DNA from: Glebionis coronaria
Lineage: Eukaryota; Streptophyta; Magnoliopsida; Asterales; Asteraceae
DNA length: 64,000 bases
Reading direction: 5' to 3'
NCBI GenBank assembly: GCA_025667525.1
Contig: CM046882.1
Span: forward strand, 216,860,592 to 216,924,591
The translations under genes were made by a program, and so were the position numbers. Shown here piece by piece: positions 10,616 to 21,641 of this stretch (the stretch's first letter is position 1; each line of letters begins with the position of its first letter). The notes beneath the pieces were generated by a model. That model was given only the letters and a program-made list of their open reading frames with translations. It was not told where the DNA came from and did not search any database.

Positions 10616-13397
10616 TGATGGTAAACTATTCTCCGTATCCTTGGTGATCATCTGTATATATATTGTTTATATTTTTATCCACAAAAGCAAAATACAAAAA
10701 TATAAAACCATATAAAAACCATAAAAATTGAAAAATCTAGAAAAATCCAAAAATATTTTTACTTTATTTTTCAAAAGGCATGTCTTTTGGTACAATAATA
10801 TTTACGGCCTTAGAAATATTGATTAATATTGACACGGCGCCATAAATAGAGTTCGTACAAAAGTTGTATATATTTCATAAAACATGCCTAAATGGCTTGT
10901 AGTTATTTCTGACTGCAACCCGGTTTTCATATTAAAGTCAAGTATTTCTTATGAAAGCTTTGGCTCTCAACGGGAATTAATTTTCTCGGGCAAGGTTTAC
11001 TTTAAAACCTTGTAAGGGATCAAGTTTACTTTATAACTTGGTCTAACACAAATCCATGTACGCTTCAGTGCATTTATTTATTAAAACAAGAGAAGTCTTG
11101 TTGTTATGAAGTTATCATCTCTACAACCATAGCTATCTACATTTGGTATCTACATACTCGACGATGCGACTACTCAACCGACGACTACAACTCTTTCAAT
11201 AGAACACGGGTCAACAATTGAGGGGGAGCAATTGTCAAGCATTCAGAATCTTCGATGCCGAAAGTGCCAAGCTCACTAATTGGTGTCAAGACAACAATAC
11301 CAATCGTACACGTGGTGTCAAGAGATGACGTCAGACGTGACAAGGCGACCAACATATGCTGACAAGAACCATTAGATCTTATCATATGATGTTCTCCTCT
11401 ATCAGGTCCAACCTTGTCAATTTTTTTCTAATATGGTGAATATGTGATCATGTTACAAATCGGTATCATATCTCATACGTTTGATATCATGAAGATAAAA
11501 TGGACTTGCATCTTTCTTCCCAAAACCTTTGTTAAAACTTCATTAAATCAATTGATATTAAAAACATCGATTGGGTTAATATTTTTAATATGGGGGAGTA
11601 ATGTGATTTAATATGGGAAATTATCAAAAATGGTTTGACTTAACGTGCTGGCTCATCCTGACATATGCGAAATGTTTTTGAATATCGTGGCATATGTTAA
11701 GGGGGAGCAAAACGGATTTGCATATCAAAATGGATTTTCATGGTGACATATACTTACCCTCAACCCATTTATTTCACGACGATGAAGATTGTGGTGACAT
11801 AAGGATGGTAGGATAGGTTAAGTCCTATGATTCTTCCAGAACCGGAGGAATCTTCCCAAGGACATTCCATAGCTAGAAATAGTAGTCCTTAGGAAAGTTG
11901 GAAAAAGATTATGAATGTAGCTGAATGCCGACCAAGTACTTAAGTTAGCACTGGAACAATCACAACAATGTGCTAGTTATGACGTATTGGTAAGCATTGA
12001 AGGGGTTGAAGACTGAAAAAGAATTGTAAAGATAAATGGTGTAATGAAAGAAGCCCTCCTTACAACTTTAGGCAGAAACCGGGTCAATTCATATGCTATT
12101 GAGATCATTTTTAATGATTCTTGATATTGAAGATAGACATCATGGACCCAGTGATGCAATGCACAACCCATCCCAGCTAACTCATGTATCTCTCAAAAGA
12201 TGTTTGTTTTAATCACACGGAGATCAACACGTTATCTATCGATTTATTCACTCCGAGTAAACTGGTATTGAAAAGGTGGCACTCATCTACAGCCTCCGAT
12301 CACTAAAATCCAAAGTGCACGATCGAGTCTAGATCCATTTGAGATCATCAAATATCTCATTAGGACACACTTTCATATTTCCTTGCTTCTTCACACACTG
12401 TGAAAAGTAAGAAAGATTTTAAGAGTCCTACGCAAAATCTTCATGATCTTGCCTGAACATCCGAGTAATACGAAAGTTTTACAATGAAGATGGAAATCCT
12501 TCTTGAGCGAATATCAAAAAGCTCATGATAGGTGACTTGTGCGATTCTTTATGAATCAAAATTGTGATAACTGGAACACTCAGAGTGATACCTCAGTGTT
12601 CACAGTGATGAGTAGAAATCCTTCTAGTGTTAACCTCAAACAGCACTTGGTAGGTAACTTGCAAGTTTCAATATGAATCAAGATCGTGACAACTGGAAAG
12701 CAACGATGGTGCGATTCTTTAATGAATCAAACTTGTTCCAGGAATCAGAATTGACGGCTTCAATCATGCGGATAATTTTATCCAAATGATTCACTCTTTA
12801 CGTTCGCAGTCAGGTTTGGACGGTCGAGTAAAGACAACGGGTTTACCCGCGAAATCTTGTCAAGGAGATTTTTAATTAAATCTACCTGCCACAAGTACGA
12901 TATTTTATATCGTCCAACGGTCTTCACCGACCGGAGGTAAAATGCTACCGAATTAGAATGAAATGTTCAAAGCCATTTCGTTTGTGTCTACTTATGTTGC
13001 GGAATTTGAAGACGGTGGCGTTGCGGGATCCAAGAAGAAGTCGTCCCCGCATGCTTATACTTTATGCACTTAATACCTCATCTAATTCAAGAAAGCCTAA
13101 AAGTGAAGTCTTCCGCTGTATCAAACTCTGAAGCTTTCAAGAATTACAAAGGTATAAGTATGTGGGACGTGAGGTCACGAAGAGGCGAAGATCACAAGTG
13201 ATGGATGCACGAGATCAAGGCAAGAGATTAACTCTCAAGATTGATATCAAAGATCACATCAGGATGTTCACCAGAAAAGAAAAAGAAAAAGAAAGACAAA
13301 GACTACAAGCTCAAGACAAGCATAGTATGCTAGGTTTATATTATTATTGTAACTTGGGTAATGCCGTTGTTTGTAGTGACCTCCGTTAAGGGGAGAT
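10616..13397 (+). other. Copia-1 3' non-coding region
   Basis: 2.8 kb between pol and the 3' LTR with no ORF I can assign. It contains several GGGGGAG purine runs (near 11221, 11591, 11700) resembling extra polypurine tracts. It also has repeated phrases of the type TGAATCAAAATTGTGA...ACTGGA near 12550, 12670 and 12720. Such long 3' regions occur in other plant copia lineages. Confidence 0.6.
13387..13397 (+). other. Polypurine tract of copia-1
   Basis: AAGGGGAGAT directly before the LTR start TGTTGG, the standard position for the plus-strand primer. Confidence 0.8.
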
Positions 13398-13729
13398 TGT
13401 TGGAAATACGTTTTATGTATTAAGAAGGATCGGTCACACCAACGATAGTCCATGTAATAGCTCGTAGTTTAGTTACGTGTCTTTACATAACAAACAACAC
13501 CAAGCCTAGCCTACAACATGTGTAGGCCGGCCCAAATGTAAGCCCAAGCCCATGACAAGGGCTTGGGTATATAAACCTCTCCTTTGATGGAGAGGGTAGT
13601 GTGGTTCTTCATTTTACACATAGTTGAAAAGTGTTTTTCTTTCACTTTCTCTCTCTAGGTGTGTATGTTCTCACCATATCTCTATCTCTTTCTCTCTCTA
13701 AAACATAAGCAAGATTTACATATCCTACA
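13398..13729 (+). repeat. 3' LTR of copia-1
   Basis: A 332-bp LTR starting TGTTGGAAATACG and ending TATCCTACA. It has a TATATAAA box at 13568-13575. It is followed by GAAAG, then E1 gag sequence (AACTTGTTCAAAAAC) that also occurs in E3 near 43431, where the preceding bases are GAATG. That fixes the right edge of the copia insertion. Confidence 0.85.
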
Positions 13730-14448
13730 GAAAGAACTTGTTCAAAAACTTATTGGTAAAGTCCTCCCAAGTGGTAATGCTCTTAGGAGGTTGTCTATCT
13801 AGCCAATACCTAGCATTACCCTCTAAGGAAATTGGGACTAATATCAACTTGATTGCATCATGAGGGACCTCATTATACTTAAGTATATTTCATATGGACA
13901 AAAACTTCTTGATATGATCATAGGGGTCATCCATGGGTCTCCCTAAAAAGGGTGTAGAAGAAACCAAGGTGATCATATGTGTCTTAAGCTCAAAGGAGTT
14001 TGCGGGTATCTCGGGTATGATAATGGCATCGGCATTTCCCTCCACGTTTGATTGGAGGATCTCCATCAATGGTCTATTATTAACGGCGGCCATGGCTTCT
14101 TTGTGTGTTGTTCAAAGCACGATGCTCGGGATCGGCTTGATGGACGGTGTTGTTTTTATTCATTCTCTTGTTCTTCGTTTTGGGAGGAAGGGGTTGTACA
14201 CCAAAAGGTATGTGTGCACGCCCTCAGGTGAGCATGAAACTCAAATCAAGAAGTGAGAGAGGATCTCTCGATCGACTTTGAAAAAGAAGGGATTATCCTT
14301 TCTAAGATTCAATAAGTAATATCCATAAGAAAATATAGTATATGTAAGTAATACTTTGTGTGGCAAAACCACCCAACAAGCTTTCCTTCTTAGAATACTC
14401 ACTAGTGAACGGGGGGATAGGTGGCGCGAAGCACTTAAGTACTTATTA
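13730..14448 (-). pseudogene. E1 gag fragment (Athila-like, between two insertions)
   Basis: N-terminal gag of element E1 on the minus strand. The ATG at 14093 gives MAAVNNRPLMEILQSNVEGNADAIIIPEIP and continues through ITLVSSTPFLGRPMDDPYDHIKKF. A TGA at 13890-13892 interrupts, and the frame continues (NILKYNEV, WLDRQPPKS) to the copia-1 insertion. An in-frame TGA just upstream of the ATG supports the start. The same protein is seen in E3 at 43779. The leader (14094-14448) is split from the rest of the E1 leader at 25842 by the chromovirus, whose duplication TATTA flanks both joins. Confidence 0.85.
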
Positions 14449-17400
14449 TGTAACACCCCATTTTGGAAATGGAATATTACGCATAATCATGGCGTGTCAT
14501 CAAAGCATACAAGGATAAATGTCTAAGCATTATTCAACCATAAAAGGGAAATACCGGAATCAAACATCGGTACCCCAAAGTAAAGCTCATCACACACAAA
14601 CATATATACTGTAAAAGGAAAGGACGAAACAATGTCCATAGCAACTGTATCAAAGTAAAGGAAATGCATAAAGTAAAGAAAGACAGTAAATCTTCCAGTC
14701 CATATGCACCTACGTTTGAGATCTACGAGCGTCCCTGAGTACCTGCCGTTTTGGGAACATGAAAAGGAAAACGGCTGAGCAAGACGCTCAGTGCACGGAT
14801 GTACAATATAGCATGGAATAGAGTAAACATGTAATATATAACAGCGGAAGACTAAATACTGAGTAAACTGGTTAAGTATCAAGAAAACTGGTTTTATAGT
14901 TTGAAAAGCCTTATGTTTATCTTGTGCAAACTGTTTTAACATATATATACCATAGCCCATATAGGTCATGAAAAGGTCACGTGCATGAATACTTGGAGGG
15001 GTGACCTCATCATGCTGATTAGAGGGGATGCCTCTAATCAATATACTGATTTGGGTAGGAGGGATCAACTCCTTGTGAAGGGTGCAAGGCACACACCACA
15101 TTCACCATGATAAACTGAATAAAACATGTAACTAGGATGCACCCATACGCCCCACCTGATATAATAATATGGCCAAACTAAAAAGGGACGCCACGAGCAA
15201 TCACTCCGCCGTGGGGAAGTCATAACATCGGTGCCTCCAATGCTATGGTTATGGTACCTCCATAACTAGGTGAAACTGGTCATGCTTGTATATGGCTATA
15301 GATTATGCTAAATTAACATAAGCAGTTCAAAACAATAAAACAAATGCTGGGGAAAACAGTTGGCTGCATACGGGGAAATCCTAATAAGGAAAGAATGTCC
15401 ATACTGAAAGGATGGGAATCCGTACCTCAAGTCCAGTGAATGAACGGAAGAAAGACTCCTACTTCTGGATCACTAACGCTACATGAATACACACGTGTAT
15501 AAGTATCGATTTACTGATTACGTACTAGGTTTTGTGTCTCATATTAGCTGATTTGGTATGTTTTAGGTCCTGGTTCACTGTTTAAAGCCTTAAACTGTGT
15601 TTACCTAGTATTCTGATTAATCTGATTAAGTATTACTGGTGTTTCATGTATTGTTATACTTACTGTGTAATAATAAGTAACTTTCCAAAAATAGCAGGTT
15701 TCCAAAAATAGAAAGTTTCCAAAAATAGAAAGTTTCCAAAAATAGAAAGTTTCCAAAAATAGAAAGTTACCAAAAATAGAAAGTTACCAAAAATAGAAAG
15801 ATTCCAAAAATAGAAAGTTTCCAAAAATAGAAAGTTTCCAAAAATAGAAAGTTTCCAAAAATAGAATTTACTGCTTAAAATAGATTAGTTTCTAAAAATA
15901 GAAAGTTTCCAAAAATAGATCAGCTGCCTTAATTAAATAAGTTTCCATATATAGAAGGTTTCCATGATTAAATTAGCTGCCTGAAATAGATTGATTTCCA
16001 TATATAGAAGGTTTCCATAATTAGATTAGTTGCCTTATTTAATTAAGTTTCTATAAATAGAAGTTTCCATAATTAGAATTAAGCTGATTACATAAGCTAA
16101 CATATAAGTCTAAGTGTTATAAGCTTATTTCTTAAGTCATATGATATAGTATATAGTTTAATTATTATTTCATGTATTTTAATTAAACTATAGGTTAAGC
16201 ATTTTAATTAAAGTATAACATGTTTTAATTAAAATGAGATGAAAATACTTAGGTTAAAATGTGTATTATTATTAATAATAATATAACCTAAGTCATGTCT
16301 AAATTAATTAATTATAGGCATGTTTTAATAATTAATTAATTATAACTTATAACATAAAATACTTAGGTTAAATTAATGTCATGATAAACTAATAATTAAA
16401 ATAACCTAAGTCATGATTTAATTAATATTTCATGTTATTAATTAATTATATCCTAAGTTCATAATTCATAAAAATTAACATGTAGCATGAATCATGATTT
16501 AACCAACGAACCATGAATCGGGCATGAATTCGACACCGTACCCCGGGCCAAACCCGGGGCACATGTGTCTCCTTGCTGCCGTGGGTCCCACATGAGCCAA
16601 CCAAGACCAAAAATGGTCTTGGTGGTGGCGGCAATAGCAAACCAAACCCCCCTCGGGTTTGTTTTGCTAGGCGGCTAAAAACAAACACCCTTATAAATCC
16701 TTCCTTGATTTTAATTAATACCAAAACATGTTAGATCAATGATTAATTACCTTGTTTTAATATGAAAAATAATAACATGTTCATGAAAATAATCAAGGAT
16801 TAAAAGAATTAAAAAGAATTTAAAAGAAGGGTTAGAAAGGTATACCACTATGTAGCTTGGAAAAAGGATGAACAAACACGGTTTCTAACACTTGTTTTTA
16901 AGATCAAAATCAAACAAACACCCTCCAATGGTGGTGTGAAGGTGGCGGCACAAAGAGGAGAAAAAGGAGAGGAGAAAAACTCTTTTAGGGTTTTTGTTTA
17001 TTTTCTTGAAAGTGAAAAGTGAAAACATGTTTAACTCTTTACCTCCCTTTACTTGTAAAGTCCATGGGCTAGGCCCATTTCTTGTATGTGTGCCGTGGGT
17101 ATGGGGGCCCCACATGGGGTACCCGTACCTTTCTCGTGTCCCGATGTTTCGTGTTCGTTCATGGTTAAACGTGCTCGTGTTTAAAGTGTTTCTGTTTATT
17201 CTATCGTGTCGTTTTTCGTAACTTAACGCTCGTAAAAATATTATAAGTATTTACGTAATTATTCTAGTTAGTATTTTAAATGGTGATCATGAATTAATTA
17301 TGTTCACGTGATATATTATTAACTATTTATCATGAGTTCGTACGTAATCGATACTTGTCATGTCATACACGTACGCACTTGCTTGATTATTAGCACATGA

Positions 17401-17488
17401 ATGTGATCAATACTACATGAGGTAAGTTTTAATCTAGAACGTACGATCTTAAGGGCACTATTCATGGTAAAAGCATGCGGGTTTTACA
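14449..17488 (-). repeat. 3' LTR of the chromovirus
   Basis: 3040 bp, TGTAACACC...GTTTTACA as read on +. It matches the right LTR along its whole length. It has an extra 14 bp (GGAGAAAAAGGAGA region near 16955) and holds a 17-bp tandem repeat. The minus strand has a TTTATAAGG motif near 16690 that could be the TATA box (low confidence). Confidence 0.95.
15681..15866. repeat. 17-bp minisatellite in the chromovirus 3' LTR
   Basis: Eleven tandem copies of a 17-bp unit, TTTCCAAAAATAGAAAG, some with TTACC or ATTCC. Degenerate copies continue to about 16060. Confidence 0.9.
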
Positions 17489-17503
17489 ATTCTTCCCCCC
17501 TAA
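17489..17503 (-). other. Polypurine tract of the chromovirus
   Basis: The minus strand reads TTAGGGGGGAAGAAT directly before the 3' LTR start TGTAAAACC, the expected plus-strand primer site. Confidence 0.85.
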
Positions 17504-17565
17504 AAAGAATAATTCGTCCCCGAATTATAGATAAAGTAAGCTGAAAAGAAGTGACATACCCGAAC

Positions 17566-20454
17566 TCAAAATATGAAGTGAGGGTAAGAAGCCCGGATAG
17601 ACTCCTCTGTTTCCCAAGTGGCTTCCCGCTCGGTATGGTCCCTCCAAAGGATTTTGACGAAAGGAATCGTCTTCCTTCTCATGACTCGTTCTTGCCTGTC
17701 GAGTACTCGTTCGGGTTCTTCTATAAAAGTGAGATCTTCACGTATCTGTTCCAGTGGATACTGAACCATGTGAAGGGGATGATAATTGTACCCTCTGAGT
17801 AAGGACACATGGAACACGTTATGCACGTGCGAAAGCTGAGGAGGTAACGCCAATCGGTAAGATACTTCGCCGATTCGTTCAACGATATCAAATGGTCCGA
17901 TGAACCGAGGACTGAGTTTTCCTTTGATCCCGAAGCGTTTAACACCACGTGCCGGCGAAACCTTGAGGAAGACGTGATCTCCCACATTAAAATGTATGTC
18001 CCTACGATGCTTATCGGCTTAACTCTTCTGACGTGACCGTGCTTCTTGCAACTTCTGTTTAGCTACCTCAATCTTCTCATTGGTCATTTCTATAATCTCT
18101 GGTCCTTCGAGTGTTCGCTCTCCCACTTGATCCCAGCAAGTTGGAGCGCGACACTTTCTGCCATACAACATTTCGAAAGGAGCACATTTGATACTTGCGT
18201 GCCAGCTGTTGTTGTATGCAAACTCGACTAAACAGATGTAATCGTCCCAATCACCTGTCCATTCCAACGCACACGACCTTAACATATCTTCCAATGTCTG
18301 AATTGTTCGCTCCGATTGTCCGTCCGTTTGAGGATGAAAGGCTGTGCTCAGCTTAAGTTGTGTACCCCAAGCTTTTTGTAGACCTTTCCAGAATCGCGAC
18401 GTGAAACGAGGATCTCTGTCTGAGACGATGCTGGAGGGAGTGCCGTGGAGTCTCATGATCTCCCTTCTGTACGTATCTGCGAGTTTATTTACCGGATCTT
18501 CCTTGCGTATCGGTAAGAAATGAGCTGATTTGGTGAGTCGATCAACGATGACCCAAATAGCATCGTGCTTCTTCTTGGTAGGCGGAAGACCGGTAACAAA
18601 ATCCATGGTGATTTTGTCCCACTTCCACTCTGGAATATCCAACGGTTGAAGGAGACCGCCAGATCGCTGATGTTCAATCTTAACCTGCTGACAGGTAAGA
18701 CATTTGGAGACATACGTGGCTACATCCTGTTTCATACCACTCCACCAAAAGTGCTGTCTGATGTCATGGTACATTTTTGTCGACCCAGGATGTATAGAAA
18801 ATGGGGAGCTGTGAGCTTCAGCTAACAATGCTTCCCGGAGTTCTGGATTGTCAGGAACACAAAGTCTCGTGCCCTGCCAAACGATACCGTCTGCGTCCAT
18901 TCTGAATTCTGTCTGCTTCTCCAAATTCTGAATTATCGCCCAAATCTCTCCATCATCCTTCTGCGCTTCCTTAATCCTAGTCAGTAACTCAGGTTCTACT
19001 CTAAGATTCGCCCAGTATCCGTGCTGCCCACGTACCATGATTTCGATGTCAAGCCGCTCCAAGTCCCTTATGTTTTGTTCCTTGATCTCAATGCCGTTTA
19101 TCATTCCGGACTTTCTGCTGAGTGCATCTGCTACTACATTGGCTTTCCCGGGATGATACTGTAGGTTAATATCATAATCCTTCAACAGTTCCAACCATCT
19201 CCTTTGTCTCATGTTCAATTCTCGCTGTGTGAAGATATACTTCAAGCTCTTGTGATCCGTGAAAATGTCGCATGATTCTCCGTATAAGTAATGCCTCCAT
19301 ATCTTCAATGCGAACACCACTGCAGCAAGTTCCAGGTCACGTGTAGGGTAGTTTTCTTCATAGGGCTTAAGCTGCCGTGAAGCATACGCGATCACTTTCC
19401 CATGTTGCATGAGAACACAGCCCAGTCCCTTCCCCGATGCATCGCTATAGATCTGAAATCCACCTGTACCAGATGGGAGAGTAAGAATAGGTGCAGATAC
19501 TAACTTCTGCTTTAGGTCTTCGAAGCTCTTCTCTCGTTCTTCCGTCCAGACGAATTTCTCTCATTTTCGCATCAGTTTGGTGAGAGGCAATGCCAGGCGG
19601 GAAAAGTTCTCCACGAATCTTCGATAATATCCAGCTAAGCCTAAGAAGCTGCGGACTTCTGTCGCTGATGTTGGTCTTGGCCATTTAGTGATAGCCTCAA
19701 CCTTCGTTGGGTCCATAGTGATCCCTTCTGCTGATACAATGTGACCTAAGAATGCCACCTTGTTTAACCAGAACTCACACTTGGAGAATTTCGCATACAG
19801 CTGCTTCTGACGAAGAATCTGTAGTACAGTACGGAGATGATCTTCATGTTCCTCCGTGGACTTTGAGAATATCAAGATGTCATCGATGAATACAATGACA
19901 AATTTATCAAGGAATTCATGGAAGATTCTGTTCATCAGATCCATGAATACTGCTGGAGCATTAGTCAGGCCGAATGGCATGACCACGAACTCATAATGGC
20001 CATAGCGGGTACGAAAAGCAGTCTTGGCAATATCCTGCTCTTTAACCCTTAGCTGATGGTAGCCTGACCTTAGATCGATCTTTGAGAAGTGTTTGGCTCC
20101 TTGAAGTTGGTCAAACAGATCGTCTATACGTGGCAGTGGATATCTATTACGGATGGTAATCTTATTAAGTTCACGGTAGTCAATGCAAAGTCGCATGCTG
20201 CCGTCCTTCTTCTTAACAAACAAGACCGATGCGCCCCATGGAGATGCGCTTGGTCTAATGAACCCTCGTTCAAGAAGTTCCTGCAGTTGGTCCTTCAGTT
20301 TTTTTAGCTCTATGGGAGCCATACGATACGGTGCCTTAGAGATTGGCTCAGCTCCTGGAACAAGGTCGATGTTGAACTCCACTTCTCTTGCAGGTGGTAT
20401 GCCTGGAAGTTCATCTGGGAAGACGTCTTGAAATTCCAAAACTACTGGTTGATC
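17566..20454 (-). pseudogene. Chromovirus pol: RT, RNase H, integrase, chromodomain
   Basis: One continuous frame read leftwards. RT (20439-19700) has [51 protein letters not shown] and the catalytic [12 protein letters not shown]. RNase H (about 19480-19100) has [12 protein letters not shown] and [10 protein letters not shown]. Integrase has [14 protein letters not shown] with [28 protein letters not shown] and [13 protein letters not shown]. The GPY/F motif is [21 protein letters not shown] near 17910. The C-terminal chromodomain ([30 protein letters not shown]) ends at 17566 and could guide insertion to heterochromatin. Two in-frame stops interrupt: TGA at 19561-19563 (after KLMRK) and TAA at 18019-18021 (after SRQKS). 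There are no frameshifts. Length is normal for the lineage. Confidence 0.95.
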
Positions 20455-21194
20455 CTAAATCGATGGGGATTCAGCATCCATGTCATGAACCGTAGCGAGA
20501 TAACCTTCGCAGCCATGTGACAGTAATGCACGTGCTTGCAAGGTAGATATGACTTGTACAGACCGTCCGGGTATGAACCCGTTATGGATGTACTCTGGTG
20601 CATTAATGTCGCCGAAGATCACTCGATATGAGTGGCAGTCTATGGTAGCATGGTGCTTGGATAGCCAATCCATGCCGAGAATCATATCGAACTCAATCAT
20701 GTCTAGAGGAAGTGCATCTACTGCACGAACTTTATCGTCAAACTCTAGAGGAAGACTCTTGTATACATGAGTTATTAATACAGAGTCCCTCAGAGGCGTG
20801 GAAATGGTAAGCTTATTTTCTAATGGCAAGGGAAGTGTCCTGATGTTCTTAGCATAAGTAGTGGAAACAACTGAATGAGTGGCACCCGTGTCGAAAAGAA
20901 CACATGCAGCCTGGCCGTACATATACAAAATTCCAGTAATGGTACCTGTAGATTTGTTTGCCTGGTCCCGCGATGTCGTGTAGACACGCCCAGTGGTAGG
21001 AGGCGGTTTAGTATCAGCATGACCCGAAGTACCCTCCATTTCACCCTTACGGCAATCTCTCATACGATGGCCAGGGAGGCCGCACTTGTAGCACGCGTCG
21101 GAGTCACAACGACATGGGCCAGGGTGTCTGCGATGGCAAGTGCTGCAAAGAGGATGAGTGAATCCTCCAGCAGGAGTCCTTGCTTGCTGAGGGC
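20455..21194 (-). pseudogene. Chromovirus exon 4: zinc knuckle and aspartic protease
   Basis: Opens directly after candidate intron 3 with GPQQARTPAGGFTHP, then CSTCHRRHPGPC and a CCHC knuckle, CYKCGLPGHRMRDC. A linker leads to the retropepsin with active site ACVLFDTGATHSVVS and the later LGMDWLSKHHATIDC. It ends at an in-frame TAG (20455-20457), after which RT sequence follows in the same frame ([18 protein letters not shown]). There is no ATG at a suitable place, so translation would have to come from upstream gag. The natural reading is a spliced gag-pol polyprotein broken here by one nonsense codon. Confidence 0.9.
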
Positions 21195-21267
21195 CTGCTG
21201 ATGACAAAACGTGTTAAGAATAAGGCATATGCACGAGTATAGGACGTAAGCGTCATAAGATGTTTAC
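21195..21267 (-). other. Candidate intron 3 of chromovirus gag
   Basis: 73 nt on the minus strand. The donor is ACTG then GTAAACATC; the acceptor is CATCAGCAG then GCCCTC. A branch-like TTCTTAAC lies about 25 nt before the acceptor. It interrupts a Gly codon (phase 1). Removal joins SANTG to PQQARTP in frame. Its length is not a multiple of 3. Confidence 0.75.
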
Positions 21268-21332
21268 CAGTGTTAGCTGAACGGTTGGGCTGAGAACCAC
21301 TGTGGTTCTGGTCCCTTCCGTTACCGTGGTTC
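21268..21332 (-). CDS. Chromovirus gag exon 3
   Basis: 65 nt between candidate introns 2 and 3, coding NHGNGRDQNHSGSQPNRSANT. The composition (Asn, Gly, Gln, Ser) is like that of the end of exon 2, as expected for the basic, disordered linker between gag capsid and zinc knuckle. It is too short to be recognised alone; the call rests on splice-site placement and frame continuity. Confidence 0.65.
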
Positions 21333-21406
21333 CTGGTAGAGATTAATATAGTGTCAGCATGAGAGACATAACATGAAATCATAAGAAGATGCATAAATAG
21401 TAGGAC
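21333..21406 (-). other. Candidate intron 2 of chromovirus gag
   Basis: 74 nt on the minus strand. The donor is AACAGCAG then GTCCTA; the acceptor is CTCTACCAG then GAACCACGG. A good branch-point match, GCTGACAC, lies about 20-25 nt before the acceptor. It is phase 2, contains an in-frame TGA and is not a multiple of 3. Confidence 0.75.
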
Positions 21407-21556
21407 CTGCTGTTGTTGGAGTGTCCCGCATTGTTACGGTAATTATCATTACCGTTGCGCCTTTCCACAACAGAACGGTCGTTAGAATGACCGTTTCCTT
21501 TGGGCTGATTGGGCTGCTGCTGAGTAGCCGGCTGAGACCGGTCCCCAGTTTTCTGC
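21407..21556 (-). CDS. Chromovirus gag exon 2
   Basis: 150 nt between candidate introns 1 and 2. After splicing it reads QKTGDRSQPATQQQPNQPKGNGHSNDRSVV and ERRNGNDNYRNNAGHSNNS. This is a hydrophilic, low-complexity Gln/Asn-rich linker. It is open in only the frame that both flanking junctions require, which supports the splice model. No domain of its own is visible. Confidence 0.7.
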
Positions 21557-21641
21557 CTGGAAGATACAGTTTAAGAGATGATTATAGAACATATAACGAT
21601 AGGATGCGGTCTGGTTAACGCTAGAACATGAAATGTTTTAC
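21557..21641 (-). other. Candidate intron 1 of chromovirus gag
   Basis: 85 nt on the minus strand. The donor is GACAAGAG then GTAAAAC; the acceptor is TATCTTCCAG then GCAGAAAAC. It is AT-rich with a pyrimidine-leaning 3' end. It is phase 2. Without splicing a TAA is met at once (AGG TAA). The length is not a multiple of 3. Confidence 0.75.

Larger units (their letters stand above)
3099..13729 (+). mobile_element. Copia-1: Ty1/copia element, 5' end missing, carrying solo LTR B
   Basis: A Ty1/copia element in the order gag, protease, integrase, RT-RNase H, a 2.8-kb 3' non-coding region and a 3' LTR. Its left edge is the insertion point of element A, so its 5' LTR and gag N-terminus lie outside the window. 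It inserted into the gag of E1, and the base block GAAAG after the 3' LTR agrees with the E-family sequence at that point. The coding regions hold several nonsense and frameshift mutations, so the copy is dead. The protein type is one I associate with Asteraceae. Confidence 0.85.

Noticed and set aside
14523..15101. 192-codon minus-strand ORF in the chromovirus LTR, repeated at 22890-23468
   Set aside because: It lies wholly within the LTRs, is duplicated because the LTRs are, has no domain I recognise, and its few differences look neutral.
15681..15866. CRISPR-like array
   Set aside because: The 17-bp units are head-to-tail with no unique spacers, in a eukaryotic LTR.
16446..17221. Short ORFs on both strands in the chromovirus LTRs (also near 24813-25574)
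   Set aside because: They overlap on opposite strands, are low in complexity, and lie in non-coding LTR sequence.
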